64,000 nt of DNA from Rhodocyclus tenuis (GTDB taxonomy: Bacteria; Pseudomonadota; Gammaproteobacteria; Burkholderiales; Rhodocyclaceae). Both the position numbers and the translations under genes were made by a program. Under the pieces are notes generated by a model that searched no databases, was not told where the DNA came from, and saw nothing but the letters and a program-made list of their open reading frames with translations. The DNA lies in assembly GCF_014197755.1 (NCBI RefSeq), contig NZ_JACIGE010000002.1, positions 248,001 through 312,000 of the forward strand, read 5' to 3'. Below are positions 13,175-21,167 of the stretch, piece after piece; within the stretch, counting starts at the first letter, position 1; the number at the start of each line of letters is the position of its first letter.

Positions 13175-13954
13175 ATGAGCGGTCGCATTCTCTGTCAGAT
13201 CAACAACAACACGGCCACGGTCACACTCGACCATCCGGCCAAACGCAACGCGCTCGACCTCGGCATGTGGCGCGCGCTGGCGGCAACGCTGCGCAGCCTT
13301 GCTGCCGACGACACGCTGCGCTGCGTCGTCCTGCGCGGCGCTGGCGGCGAAGCCTTTGCTGCCGGCGGCGACATCGAGGAATTCCTGACCGAACGCGAAA
13401 CGCTTGAACACGCGCAGATCTATCACGCCGAAGTCGTCGGCGCGTTGCGCGCCATCGCCGAGTGCCCGCACCCGACCATCGCCGCCATTGAAGGCCCCTG
13501 CATGGGCGGCGGCCTCGAAATCGCCAGTCAGTGCGACCTGCGCCTGTGCAGCAAGACGGCGCGCTTCGGCGTGCCGATCAACCGGCTCGGCTTCTCGATG
13601 TATCCGGAAGAAATGCAGGGCCTGCTGCGCCTGGCCGGACCGGCAACGACGCTGGAACTGCTCATCGAAGGGCGCATCCTCGACGCCGACGAAGCGCTGA
13701 TGCGCGGACTGGTGACGCGCGTCATTCCCGATGCGCAACTCGACGCCGAAGTCGACGCCTGCGCCCGGCGCATCGCCGAAGGCGCACCGCTGGTCGCGCG
13801 CTGGCACAAGCAGTGGGTACGCCGCCTGCAAGCCCCGGAAGCGCTCAGCGCCGACGAGCTGCGCAGCTCCTTTGCCTACCTCGACAGCGCCGACTATCAG
13901 GAAGGGCTGCACGCCTTCCTCGAGAAACGCAAGCCGGAGTTTCGCGGCTGCTAG
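13175..13954 (+). CDS. Enoyl-CoA hydratase/isomerase family protein
   Basis: Crotonase-fold protein of 259 residues. The oxyanion-hole segments are GGEAFAAGGDIEEF near 58-71 and the EGPCMGGGLE helix start near 106-115. It lacks one of the usual catalytic glutamates of classical hydratases as far as I can tell by eye, so hydratase, isomerase or decarboxylase activity cannot be decided. It lies 163 bp downstream of the FCD regulator on the same strand and may belong to the same propionyl-/methylmalonyl-CoA context, for example as a methylmalonyl-CoA decarboxylase-like enzyme; that last idea is speculative. Confidence 0.85.
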   Translation: MSGRILCQINNNTATVTLDHPAKRNALDLGMWRALAATLRSLAADDTLRCVVLRGAGGEAFAAGGDIEEFLTERETLEHAQIYHAEVVGALRAIAECPHPTIAAIEGPCMGGGLEIASQCDLRLCSKTARFGVPINRLGFSMYPEEMQGLLRLAGPATTLELLIEGRILDADEALMRGLVTRVIPDAQLDAEVDACARRIAEGAPLVARWHKQWVRRLQAPEALSADELRSSFAYLDSADYQEGLHAFLEKRKPEFRGC

Positions 13955-14016
13955 AGCGGCGACCGGTACGCAGAGGCGCCGGCGTCAAACACACGCCGGC
14001 GCATTGACGAGCGCGC

Positions 14017-14862
14017 TCAGCCGGCGGTGAAGATGTCGAACACCATCTTCGTCGCCAACAGGATGAGCAGCACGGCGAAAACCCGTTTCAGCGTCGCTAC
14101 CGGCAGACGATGCGCCGTCTTCGCGCCGAGCGGCGCCGCCAGCATGCTCGCCACCGCTAGGCAGGCCAATGCCGGCAGATAGACAAAGCCCAAGCTCCAC
14201 GGCGGCAAGCCGGCATGGCCCCAGCCGTTGAAGATGTAGCCGAGCGATGCACCGACGGCGATCGGAAAACCGATCGCCGAAGACGTACCGATCGCGTTGT
14301 GTACACGCACATTGCACCAGGAGAGGAAGGGCACGGTGAGCGCGCCGCCACCGATCGCCACCAGTGCCGACACCGCGCCGATGCCGGCGCCGACGCCAAA
14401 CAGCCCGCCTTTGCCCGGCAGCTCGCGCGTCGGTTTCGGCTTCAGGTTGAGCAGCATCTGCAGCGCGACGATGCAGACAAAGGCCGCAAAAAAGATCGCC
14501 AAAGGCTGCGCCGGAACGCGTGCAGCGAGCAGCGTGCCGGCCAGCGTACCGCAGAGGATTCCCGGCGTGATCGTCAGCACCACCGGCCAGAGCACGGCGC
14601 CATGCCGGTGATGCTCGCGCAGACTGGAAAGCGAGGTGAACAGGATCGTCGCCATCGAGGTGCCGAGGGCAAGATGCAATATCTCGCCAGCAGGAAAACC
14701 CGCCTGCGCCGCAAACAGCATCACCAGCAACGGCGTCATCACCGTACCGCCGCCGATGCCGAGCATGCCGGCAAAAAAGCCGGCAAAGAGGCCCAGCGCC
14801 AGATAGGACAGCAACCAGATCAAGCAACGCTCCAAGCCGGACCGGCGACGATGAACGGGCAA
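14017..14862 (-). CDS. TauE/SafE-family membrane transporter (sulfite/anion exporter family)
   Basis: Integral membrane protein of 281 residues with about eight hydrophobic segments and two family repeats, each opening with a GxGGG motif (GIGGGTVMTP near 36 and AIGGGALTVP near 168). Members export sulfite, sulfoacetate or related organic anions. The first 13 residues are basic and dubious: a TTG at 14823 has a GGAG site 6 nt upstream and would give a 268-residue protein starting at the first membrane segment. It stands alone, facing away from the enoyl-CoA hydratase, and the 6S RNA terminator lies upstream. Confidence 0.85.
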   Translation of the reverse strand: MPVHRRRSGLERCLIWLLSYLALGLFAGFFAGMLGIGGGTVMTPLLVMLFAAQAGFPAGEILHLALGTSMATILFTSLSSLREHHRHGAVLWPVVLTITPGILCGTLAGTLLAARVPAQPLAIFFAAFVCIVALQMLLNLKPKPTRELPGKGGLFGVGAGIGAVSALVAIGGGALTVPFLSWCNVRVHNAIGTSSAIGFPIAVGASLGYIFNGWGHAGLPPWSLGFVYLPALACLAVASMLAAPLGAKTAHRLPVATLKRVFAVLLILLATKMVFDIFTAG

Positions 14863-14944
14863 GCAAGGGAACCGGCGGCGTACATCGGCTCACTCCGTTT
14901 CGCCTTGCCGGAGCCGATGCATCAAAGGCAGGCCCAAAGTAGAA

Positions 14945-14974
14945 ACAGCGCGGAAAGCAGGCTTTCCGCGCTGT
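14945..14974 (-). terminator. Intrinsic terminator of 6S RNA
   Basis: A perfect 14-nt inverted repeat (14945-14958 with 14961-14974, core GCGCGGAAAGC) is followed on the minus strand by TTTCTACTTTG. It sits directly downstream of the 6S RNA gene. Confidence 0.85.
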
Positions 14975-14982
14975 CGCATTCT

Positions 14983-15170
14983 GGCTCCCCGCGAGTGCCG
15001 TCAGGCCGGCATCCTGAACCTGGGTTCAGTTTGGCCACTTCCCTCCCGCTTCAGGCACACCCGGCGAAGGGCGCGCACAACAGCGGTTTCAACGGTCAGC
15101 AGCCGACGCCATACAGCATTGGTTCAAGGAATGTATGACCTTGACGAACACCGCAGGGAACACTTGGCGG
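14983..15170 (-). ncRNA. ssrS: 6S RNA
   Basis: The minus strand reads as a 6S RNA of about 185 nt. The 5' arm CCCTGCGGTGTTCGTC can pair, with G-U wobbles, with the 3' arm ACGGCACTCGCGGGG to form the closing stem. The 3' half carries the CTGAACC-CAGGTTCAG hairpin typical of the family. It lies downstream of zapA, the standard 6S position in proteobacteria, and ends at a strong terminator. It binds the housekeeping RNA polymerase holoenzyme as a promoter mimic. The ends are estimated to within about 10 nt. Confidence 0.85.
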
Positions 15171-15211
15171 AGGCAGGCAGACGGATCGGCAATAACAACT
15201 CCGAAGACCCG

Positions 15212-15574
15212 CTAGAGCAGCTTTTCCTGTGGCCGGAGAACCACGTCAAGCTGTGCCTCCATGTCGACGATTCTACGACGGACCGCGCCGAAATCCAAAC
15301 CCGGATTTTTCGCTATGTCAGTGTGCTCAGCGCCGGTTTTTGCCAGCCGCGCCTGCTCGTCGCGGAAGCTCAGGTGTTCGTGAGCGATGTTGAGCGCGGC
15401 CATGACGGCGATACGCTCGGCGATATTGCTCTTCGTCTTCTCGGCGATCTCGTGCATCTTGCCGTCGACCAGCGCGACCGCCGCGAGCAGCGCCTCGCGC
15501 TCGTTCGGCGGACAGGCGACGCGGTACTCCTTGCCGAGCAGAGAGATATCGAGGAAGCGGCTTTCGTCGGACAT
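15212..15574 (-). CDS. zapA: Cell division protein ZapA
   Basis: Z-ring stabiliser that crosslinks FtsZ filaments. The 120-residue protein has the N-terminal ZapA domain with LLGKEYRVACP at residues 12-22, followed by a long helix that forms the tetramer coiled coil. GAGGT precedes the ATG at 15574. It follows the ZapB-like gene by 9 bp and is followed by 6S RNA, as in many beta- and gammaproteobacteria. Confidence 0.93.
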   Translation of the reverse strand: MSDESRFLDISLLGKEYRVACPPNEREALLAAVALVDGKMHEIAEKTKSNIAERIAVMAALNIAHEHLSFRDEQARLAKTGAEHTDIAKNPGLDFGAVRRRIVDMEAQLDVVLRPQEKLL

Positions 15575-15583
15575 GGCGCAACC

Positions 15584-15811
15584 TCAGTCTGTGCACGCCG
15601 GATCGGCAGCGTCTTCAGCCGAACCCGGCAGTTGCAGCGCGAGCGCCTCAATGCGTTCGCGCGCCAGGTCCATGCGCTGAATCGCGCGCACCCGGTCTGC
15701 CTCGGCGGCCGAGAGCTGCAGGCGCAGCTCCGAATTCTCGGCGCGCAGTGAACGGCACAAGGCCGCCACTTGGGCGATCTTGCTCTCGAGCGCGTTGAGT
15801 TCATTGACCAT
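15584..15811 (-). CDS. Small coiled-coil ZapB-like protein (TIGR02449-type)
   Basis: A 75-residue, almost fully helical protein with heptad-like Leu spacing (NELNALESKIAQVAALCRSL) and an acidic tail. Such genes regularly precede zapA in betaproteobacteria and resemble ZapB, a ZapA partner at the Z-ring. The open frame extends nine codons further to 15838, but that would contain the -10 element, so the ATG at 15811 is preferred. No Shine-Dalgarno is present, and the promoter predicts transcription starting at or next to this ATG. Confidence 0.8.
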   Translation of the reverse strand: MVNELNALESKIAQVAALCRSLRAENSELRLQLSAAEADRVRAIQRMDLARERIEALALQLPGSAEDAADPACTD

Positions 15812-15818
15812 GGCGGCG

Positions 15819-15848
15819 AATATAGAGGGAAAAACCACAACCGGTCAA
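15819..15848 (-). promoter_or_regulatory. Promoter of the zapB-like/zapA/6S unit
   Basis: On the minus strand TTGACC (15848-15843), 18 bp, TATATT (15824-15819). Both hexamers are near consensus. The predicted start lies at about 15812, next to the ATG at 15811. Confidence 0.65.
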
Positions 15849-15988
15849 GGACTAAGCTGCTTTTTTGAAAGTTGTTTATCGGAAAAGCACAGGGCCGGCG
15901 CAAGTCGCTCGTTGCAGCCAAACAACGCCGGCAGCGGCCCGGCAGCGCGCTTTCCTGCGCGAACGACGCCGCGTAAGGACGCCACGCC

Positions 15989-15994
15989 TATAAT
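15989..15994 (+). promoter_or_regulatory. -10 element of the cobalamin operon
   Basis: A consensus TATAAT, with no good -35 hexamer, puts the transcription start near 16001. That is just before a stem-loop and the cobalamin riboswitch. Confidence 0.6.
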
Positions 15995-16001
15995 TCGCGC
16001 T

Positions 16002-16023
16002 CTTGCCGCCTGTGGGCGGCAAG
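16002..16023 (+). other. 5'-end stem-loop of the cobalamin leader
   Basis: CTTGCCGCC (16002-16010) and GGCGGCAAG (16015-16023) form a perfect 9-bp stem with a TGTG loop. It lies at the predicted 5' end of the transcript, ahead of the riboswitch, and may protect the RNA end. Confidence 0.5.
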
Positions 16024-16025
16024 AC

Positions 16026-16210
16026 AACGTGCAAGGTGCCGCGCGCGATTTCTTCGCAGCGGTTAAACGGGAAGCAGGTGCGCGTCCTTCAGGGATGCAA
16101 AGCCTGCGCTGCCCCCGCAACGGTCAGCGAGTGCGGGTGCGTCGATATGCCACTGGGTGAACACCTGGGAAGGCGACGCATCAAGACTCGCGAGCCCGGA
16201 TACCGGCCTT
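16026..16210 (+). promoter_or_regulatory. Cobalamin (adenosylcobalamin-class) riboswitch
   Basis: All the conserved blocks are present in order: TTAAACGGGAAGCAGGTG, the CTGCGCTGCCCCCGCAACGG block, GCCACTGGG, GGGAAGG, and the B12 box GAGCCCGGATACCGGCC at 16192-16208. It precedes btuB by about 145 nt. In that platform CTCCC (16284-16288) could pair with the GGGAG Shine-Dalgarno (16340-16344), and GATGTTT (16289-16295) with AAACATC (16346-16352). Either pairing would block initiation, so translational control of btuB is likely. The 5' boundary is approximate. Confidence 0.96.
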
Positions 16211-16353
16211 GGCACGAAGAGCGGAAGCGTCGCGGGGAGGCGACGGCGGCAGCTGGGCCTTGGCACGCCCGACCGACGTTTCTCTCCCGATGTTTCCACA
16301 CATCGATCATCCGGTACGCGGGGACGCCTGCCGGAGTCAGGGAGAAAACATCC

Positions 16354-18201
16354 ATGAAGCATCAGAAGCCCCTTCGGCACGCCACGGCCGGCATTACCCT
16401 GCAGTGCATCGCTCCGCTCGCCGCCGCCCTTGCCAGCTGCTTTGCATCCGGCGCGCAGGCAGCTGACAGCGACACCATTTTCGTCACTGCAACGCGCCAG
16501 GAAGCACGCAGCAACGAACTCCTCTCCGACGTGACGGTGATCTCACGCGAGCAGATCGAACAGGCCGGACAGACGAGCATCGAGCAATTGCTCGCGCAGC
16601 AACCGGGCATCGAGTTCTGGGCCAATGGCGGCCCAGGAAGCAGCAGCAGCGTATCCATTCGCGGCGCCAACAGCGACCACACGGTAGTTCTGATAGACGG
16701 CCAACGCTTCGGCTCGCTCATGGGCGGTCCCGACTTCTCGCGCCTGCCACTTGCACAGATCGAGCGCATCGAAATCCTGCGCGGCCCAGCGTCATCGCTC
16801 TACGGCGCCGACGCCATCGGCGGCGTCATCCAGATATTTACTCGCCGCGGCGAAGGCCCGGCGCGCATCAACGCCAGCACCGGCTACGGTAGCTACGGCA
16901 CCAGCGACAGCACGCTCGGTGTCTCCGGCGGCAACGAGACCGTCTCCTACAGTCTGCAAGCCGGCCATTACGAGACCAAGGGCTTCAGTACCGTCCGCAA
17001 TCCGCAAGCACCTTGGGGCATCTATAACGCCGACCGCGACGGCTTCCGCAACCAGAGCACCAGTGGCAGCCTCGCGATTCGCCCGGCAGCTGGCCACGAA
17101 GTTGGCGCCAGCTTCCTGCTCGCCAACGGCAAGAGCCACTACGACGACGGCGCCACCAACGACAAAGCCGCCCAGCAGGATATCGGCAGCGTGTCGCTCT
17201 ACTCGCGCAACCGCCTGACTAGCGACTGGACCAGCACGCTGCGCGTCGGACGCAGTTTCGATGACTCGACCAATCTCAACAACGGCATCGCTGCCGACGT
17301 CTTCCACACCCGCCAGGACCAGGCTTCCTGGCAAAACGACATCCAGCTACCGCTTGGTCGGGCACTGATTGCGACCGAATATCTGAAGGAAGAGCTTTCG
17401 GCAACGTCGGCGGCTCTGTCGCGTGAACGCAGCGTCAAGTCCCTGCTGACTGGATGGAATGGCAGCATCGGCGACAATCGACTGCAGTTCAACCTGCGCC
17501 ACGACGACAATTCGCAATTCGGCGGCAAAACCACGGGATCAGCCGCATACGGCTATCAGTTCTCTCCCGAATTGCGCGCCGGCATGTCCTATGGAACGGC
17601 ATTCAAGGCCCCTTCGTTCAGTCATCTTTATTATCCCGGCTACTCCAACCCGAATCTCAAGCCGGAGAACTCGCGCAACGCCGAAGGCAGCGTGACTTGG
17701 GAAAAGCAGGGGCAACGCTTGTCCGCTACCTACTTCCATAACAAGGTCGAGGATTTGATCATCTCGCCGCCGCCGACTTACCTGCCGAGTAACGTTGGCA
17801 AAGCGACACTCTCGGGCACCTCGCTCGCCTACCGCGGCAGTCATGGCGATTTCTCCGGCGGCGTCACGATCGACCTGCAGCGCGCGCGCGATGACGATAC
17901 CGGCCGTCGCCTGGCGCACCGTGCCGACGAACAGTTGAAAGTCCACCTCGCGTGGACCCACGGCGTAACGAAACTCGGAGGCGAGTGGCAGGCAGTCGGC
18001 GATCGTTTCAACGACGCCACCAACAGGCAACGTCAAGGTGGCTATGCCCTGCTTAACCTGTTCGTCGAACAGCGCCTCGACCGCGAATGGACGCTATTCG
18101 CCCGTGCGAACAACATTTTCGACCGCGATTACGAAATTGTGCGCGACTACGGCGTCCCCGGCGCCAGCGTTTTCGTCGGCGTCCGCTACCAGCAGAAGTA
18201 G
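16354..18201 (+). CDS. btuB: TonB-dependent corrinoid receptor BtuB, first copy
   Basis: Outer-membrane receptor that takes up cobalamin using TonB energy. The 615-residue precursor has a signal peptide ending near AQA, a TonB box (TIFVTATRQ), a plug domain with ERIEILRGPASSLYGADAIGG, and a C-terminal barrel ending in VGVRYQQK. AGGGAG lies 9 nt before the ATG. It is the first gene under the riboswitch. The second copy starts 111 bp after its stop and is clearly homologous throughout, so this is a tandem duplication that has diverged. Confidence 0.93.
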   Translation: MKHQKPLRHATAGITLQCIAPLAAALASCFASGAQAADSDTIFVTATRQEARSNELLSDVTVISREQIEQAGQTSIEQLLAQQPGIEFWANGGPGSSSSVSIRGANSDHTVVLIDGQRFGSLMGGPDFSRLPLAQIERIEILRGPASSLYGADAIGGVIQIFTRRGEGPARINASTGYGSYGTSDSTLGVSGGNETVSYSLQAGHYETKGFSTVRNPQAPWGIYNADRDGFRNQSTSGSLAIRPAAGHEVGASFLLANGKSHYDDGATNDKAAQQDIGSVSLYSRNRLTSDWTSTLRVGRSFDDSTNLNNGIAADVFHTRQDQASWQNDIQLPLGRALIATEYLKEELSATSAALSRERSVKSLLTGWNGSIGDNRLQFNLRHDDNSQFGGKTTGSAAYGYQFSPELRAGMSYGTAFKAPSFSHLYYPGYSNPNLKPENSRNAEGSVTWEKQGQRLSATYFHNKVEDLIISPPPTYLPSNVGKATLSGTSLAYRGSHGDFSGGVTIDLQRARDDDTGRRLAHRADEQLKVHLAWTHGVTKLGGEWQAVGDRFNDATNRQRQGGYALLNLFVEQRLDREWTLFARANNIFDRDYEIVRDYGVPGASVFVGVRYQQK

Positions 18202-18214
18202 CCAACACGCTTCG

Positions 18215-18253
18215 CCCCGCCGCCGCGCCGGACACCGGCGGCGGCGGCGGCGG
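18215..18253 (+). other. GC-rich hairpin between the two btuB genes
   Basis: A CCGCCGCGCCGG-type arm and a CCGGCGGCGGCGG-type arm flank a 3-nt loop and pair with one bulge. There is no T run. It may slow decay from the 3' side or tune expression of the second receptor. Confidence 0.35.
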
Positions 18254-18312
18254 CCATTCGCACACCTGAACGAATACGGGCGTGCGCGAGCGCGCCTGCA
18301 TGCGGAGATTTC

Positions 18313-20163
18313 ATGAACACCATCCACCCCCTTCGAGCGACGAAAACGCTGGCCACGCTTCTTCTCGTTCTTGCTGCGGATGCAACACGCGCCGCGGACG
18401 CAATCGACCCGATCATCGTCACCGCCACCCGCCAGGAAGCGCGCAGCAACGACTTGCTCAGCGACGTCTCGGTCATCACGCGCGAAGAAATCGAAGCCGC
18501 CGGACAAAGCAGCCTGCCGGAGTTGCTCGGCCGGCAAGCGGGCATCGAATTCGATGCCAACGGCGGTGCCGGCAGCACGATGAGCCTCTACATCCGCGGC
18601 AGCAACAGCGAACACGCGCTGGTGCTGATCGACGGCATGCGCATCAATACCGCGACGATGGGCAAGGCGAGCCTGTCGCGGATTCCGCTATCCCAGATCG
18701 AGCGCATCGAGATCCTGCGCGGCCCGGCATCCTCGCTCTACGGCGCCGACGCCATTGGCGGCGTCATCCAGATATTCACCCGGCAGGGCAGCGGCCCGGC
18801 CAGATTCAACGCCGAAGCCGGCTACGGCACTTACAACACCACGCGGCTGACGGCCGGCGTCAGCGGCCAGGCAGAACGCTGGAAGTACAGCTTCCAGGCA
18901 GCGCGCGACGAAACGGCGGGCTACTCGAACAAGCTCAACGCCAACCCGGACAAGGACGGCTTTCGCGACAGCAGCTTCAGCGGCAAGCTCGCCTATCAAT
19001 TTGACGCCGACAACGAAGTCGGCCTGAACGCTTTCAGCAGCGACGGGCGCAACCAGTACGACGGTCTGAGCAAGACCAAGGACTACCGCATCGACAACAG
19101 CGTCAGCAGCTACAGCCTGTATTCACGCAACCGCCTTCGTCCCGCGTGGCAGAGCAGCGTTCGCCTTGGCCACTCGATCGACGACTCGACCGACCACACC
19201 GACGGCGTACCCAAGAACTACTACCGCACCGAGCAGGATCAGGTTTCCTGGCAGAACGACATCGACCTGCCGCTCGGCCGCGCACTCGTGGCCGCCGAAT
19301 GGCTGAAGCAGGATCTGACGACGTCGGGACGCTACGACAAGACCGGACGCACGATCAGCTCGCTGCTCGCCGGCTGGGGCGCTGCCGCCGGCGCCCATCG
19401 CTGGCAGTTCAACGCCCGCCACGATGACGTTTCCGGACAGACAGCAAAAAGCACCGGCGCGGCGTCCTACGGCTACCAGTTCACCGACGCCTGGCGTGCT
19501 GCCGCTGCCTACGGCACGGCGTTCAAGCTGCCGACGCTGAACGACCTGTACTCGAACATTCCCGGCATGGGCGTCGGCAACCCGGACCTCAAGCCCGAGT
19601 ACGCGCGCAACCGCGAGCTGTCGCTGCACTACGACACGCCGCAGCAGAAGGCATCGCTGACCTGGTTCGACAACCGCATCGACAACTTCATCGAATGGGC
19701 CTACTACTCGGGCGCCACCAAGGAACCGCGCAACATCGCGGCGCGCATCACCGGCTGGACGCTCGCCTGGAAGGGCAACTACGGGCCGTTCTCGCTGCGC
19801 ACCAGCATCGACCTGCAGGACCCGCGCAACGAAACCAGCGACGACCGGCTGCTGCGCCGCTCGCGCGAGCATGCGAGCCTCGGCGCCGACTACCAGAGCG
19901 GCCGCTGGTCCTTCGGCAGCGAACTCGTCAGCAGCAGCATGCGCAACGACTCGGTCTACGCCGCCAGCGCCCCCGGGCGGCAGCGCATCGTTCGCCTGGG
20001 CGGCTACACGCTGCTCAACCTGAACGCCAGCTACCGCATAGACCGGGAGGTCTCGCTGTTCGTCCGCGCCAACAACGTCTTCGACAAGCAATACACGCTG
20101 GTGCAGGACTACTTCACCCCCGGCGCCAGCGTTTTCGTCGGCATCCGCTACGCACAGAAGTAA
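18313..20163 (+). CDS. btuB: TonB-dependent corrinoid receptor BtuB, second copy
   Basis: Paralogue of the upstream receptor, 616 residues, with a signal peptide (cleavage near TRAADA), TonB box (PIIVTATRQ), plug domain with the same ERIEILRGPASSLYGADAIGG core and a barrel ending VGIRYAQK. GGAG lies 6 nt before the ATG. Plug regions are close between copies while the extracellular-loop regions differ, consistent with different corrinoid preference. btuC follows after 9 bp. Confidence 0.92.
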   Translation: MNTIHPLRATKTLATLLLVLAADATRAADAIDPIIVTATRQEARSNDLLSDVSVITREEIEAAGQSSLPELLGRQAGIEFDANGGAGSTMSLYIRGSNSEHALVLIDGMRINTATMGKASLSRIPLSQIERIEILRGPASSLYGADAIGGVIQIFTRQGSGPARFNAEAGYGTYNTTRLTAGVSGQAERWKYSFQAARDETAGYSNKLNANPDKDGFRDSSFSGKLAYQFDADNEVGLNAFSSDGRNQYDGLSKTKDYRIDNSVSSYSLYSRNRLRPAWQSSVRLGHSIDDSTDHTDGVPKNYYRTEQDQVSWQNDIDLPLGRALVAAEWLKQDLTTSGRYDKTGRTISSLLAGWGAAAGAHRWQFNARHDDVSGQTAKSTGAASYGYQFTDAWRAAAAYGTAFKLPTLNDLYSNIPGMGVGNPDLKPEYARNRELSLHYDTPQQKASLTWFDNRIDNFIEWAYYSGATKEPRNIAARITGWTLAWKGNYGPFSLRTSIDLQDPRNETSDDRLLRRSREHASLGADYQSGRWSFGSELVSSSMRNDSVYAASAPGRQRIVRLGGYTLLNLNASYRIDREVSLFVRANNVFDKQYTLVQDYFTPGASVFVGIRYAQK

Positions 20164-20172
20164 AATCGGCCG

Positions 20173-21165
20173 ATGCCCACCCGCCGCCGCGCCGTACTCA
20201 TCCTCGCCGTCCTCGCCGGGCTGGCGTTGCTGAGCATTGCGCTGGCGCTGTCGGTGGGCAGCATCCACGTGCCGCTGAACGAGGTTTTCGCCACGCTGTT
20301 CGCGAGCGGCAGCGACGGCATGAGCGGCGATGTGGTGCGCAGCCTGCGCCTGCCGCGTGCGCTCGGCGGTTTCGCCTGCGGCGCGCTGCTGGCGCTGGCC
20401 GGCGCGCTCTTGCAGGTGCTGCTGCGCAACCCGCTGGCCGACCCATACGTACTCGGCATTTCCGGCGGCGCCGGTGTCGGCGCCATGTTCGCGATCCTCT
20501 TCGGCCTGTCGGTGAGCGGCGTGAACGGCCTCGCCTTCGTCGGCGCACTCGCCGCCATGCTGCTGGTCTTCGGACTGGCGCACGGCGACGGCGGCTGGAC
20601 GCAGACGCGGCTCTTGCTCACCGGCGTCATCGTTGCCGCCGGCTGCGGCGCGGTGGTCGCGCTGACCCTGTCGGTGGCGCCCGAACACAAGCTGCACGGC
20701 ATGCTCTTCTGGCTGATGGGCGACCTGGCACAAGGCGGCGACCCGCTGCTGCCGCTGGCGGCGCTGGCGCTGGTGCTCGCCGTCGCGCTGCCCTTCGCGC
20801 GCGAACTCAATCTGCTGGCGCGTGGCGCCGACACGGCGCAGACGCTCGGCGTCGCCGTCGGCCGCCTGCGCGCTGGCGTCTATCTGGTCGCCTCGCTGGC
20901 CACCGCCATCGTCGTCACCTACGCTGGCTCGATCGGCTTCATCGGCCTGATCGTTCCGCATCTGGTGCGCCTCGCGCTCGGCAACGACCAGCGCCTGCTG
21001 CTGCCCGCCGCCGCGCTCGCCGGCGGCAGCCTGCTGGTGATCGCCGACACGCTGGCGCGCACCGTCGTTGCGCCGCAACAGCTTCCGGTCGGCGTGCTGA
21101 CCGCGCTGATCGGCGTCCCCGTCTTTCTCTATCTGCTGGCGCGCGCGCCGCTGGCGAGGCGTTGA
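20173..21165 (+). CDS. btuC: Vitamin B12 ABC transporter permease
   Basis: Inner-membrane FecCD/BtuC-type permease, 330 residues with about ten hydrophobic segments. Family motifs include RLPRALGGFACGALLALAG near 58-76, the GISGGAGVGA stretch and GFIGLIVPH near 255-263. With BtuD it imports corrinoids from the periplasm. The stop overlaps the btuD region closely, with the ATPase starting 3 bp later. Iron-siderophore transport is the family alternative, made unlikely by the riboswitch and BtuB neighbours. Confidence 0.92.
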   Translation: MPTRRRAVLILAVLAGLALLSIALALSVGSIHVPLNEVFATLFASGSDGMSGDVVRSLRLPRALGGFACGALLALAGALLQVLLRNPLADPYVLGISGGAGVGAMFAILFGLSVSGVNGLAFVGALAAMLLVFGLAHGDGGWTQTRLLLTGVIVAAGCGAVVALTLSVAPEHKLHGMLFWLMGDLAQGGDPLLPLAALALVLAVALPFARELNLLARGADTAQTLGVAVGRLRAGVYLVASLATAIVVTYAGSIGFIGLIVPHLVRLALGNDQRLLLPAAALAGGSLLVIADTLARTVVAPQQLPVGVLTALIGVPVFLYLLARAPLARR

Positions 21166-21167
21166 CC

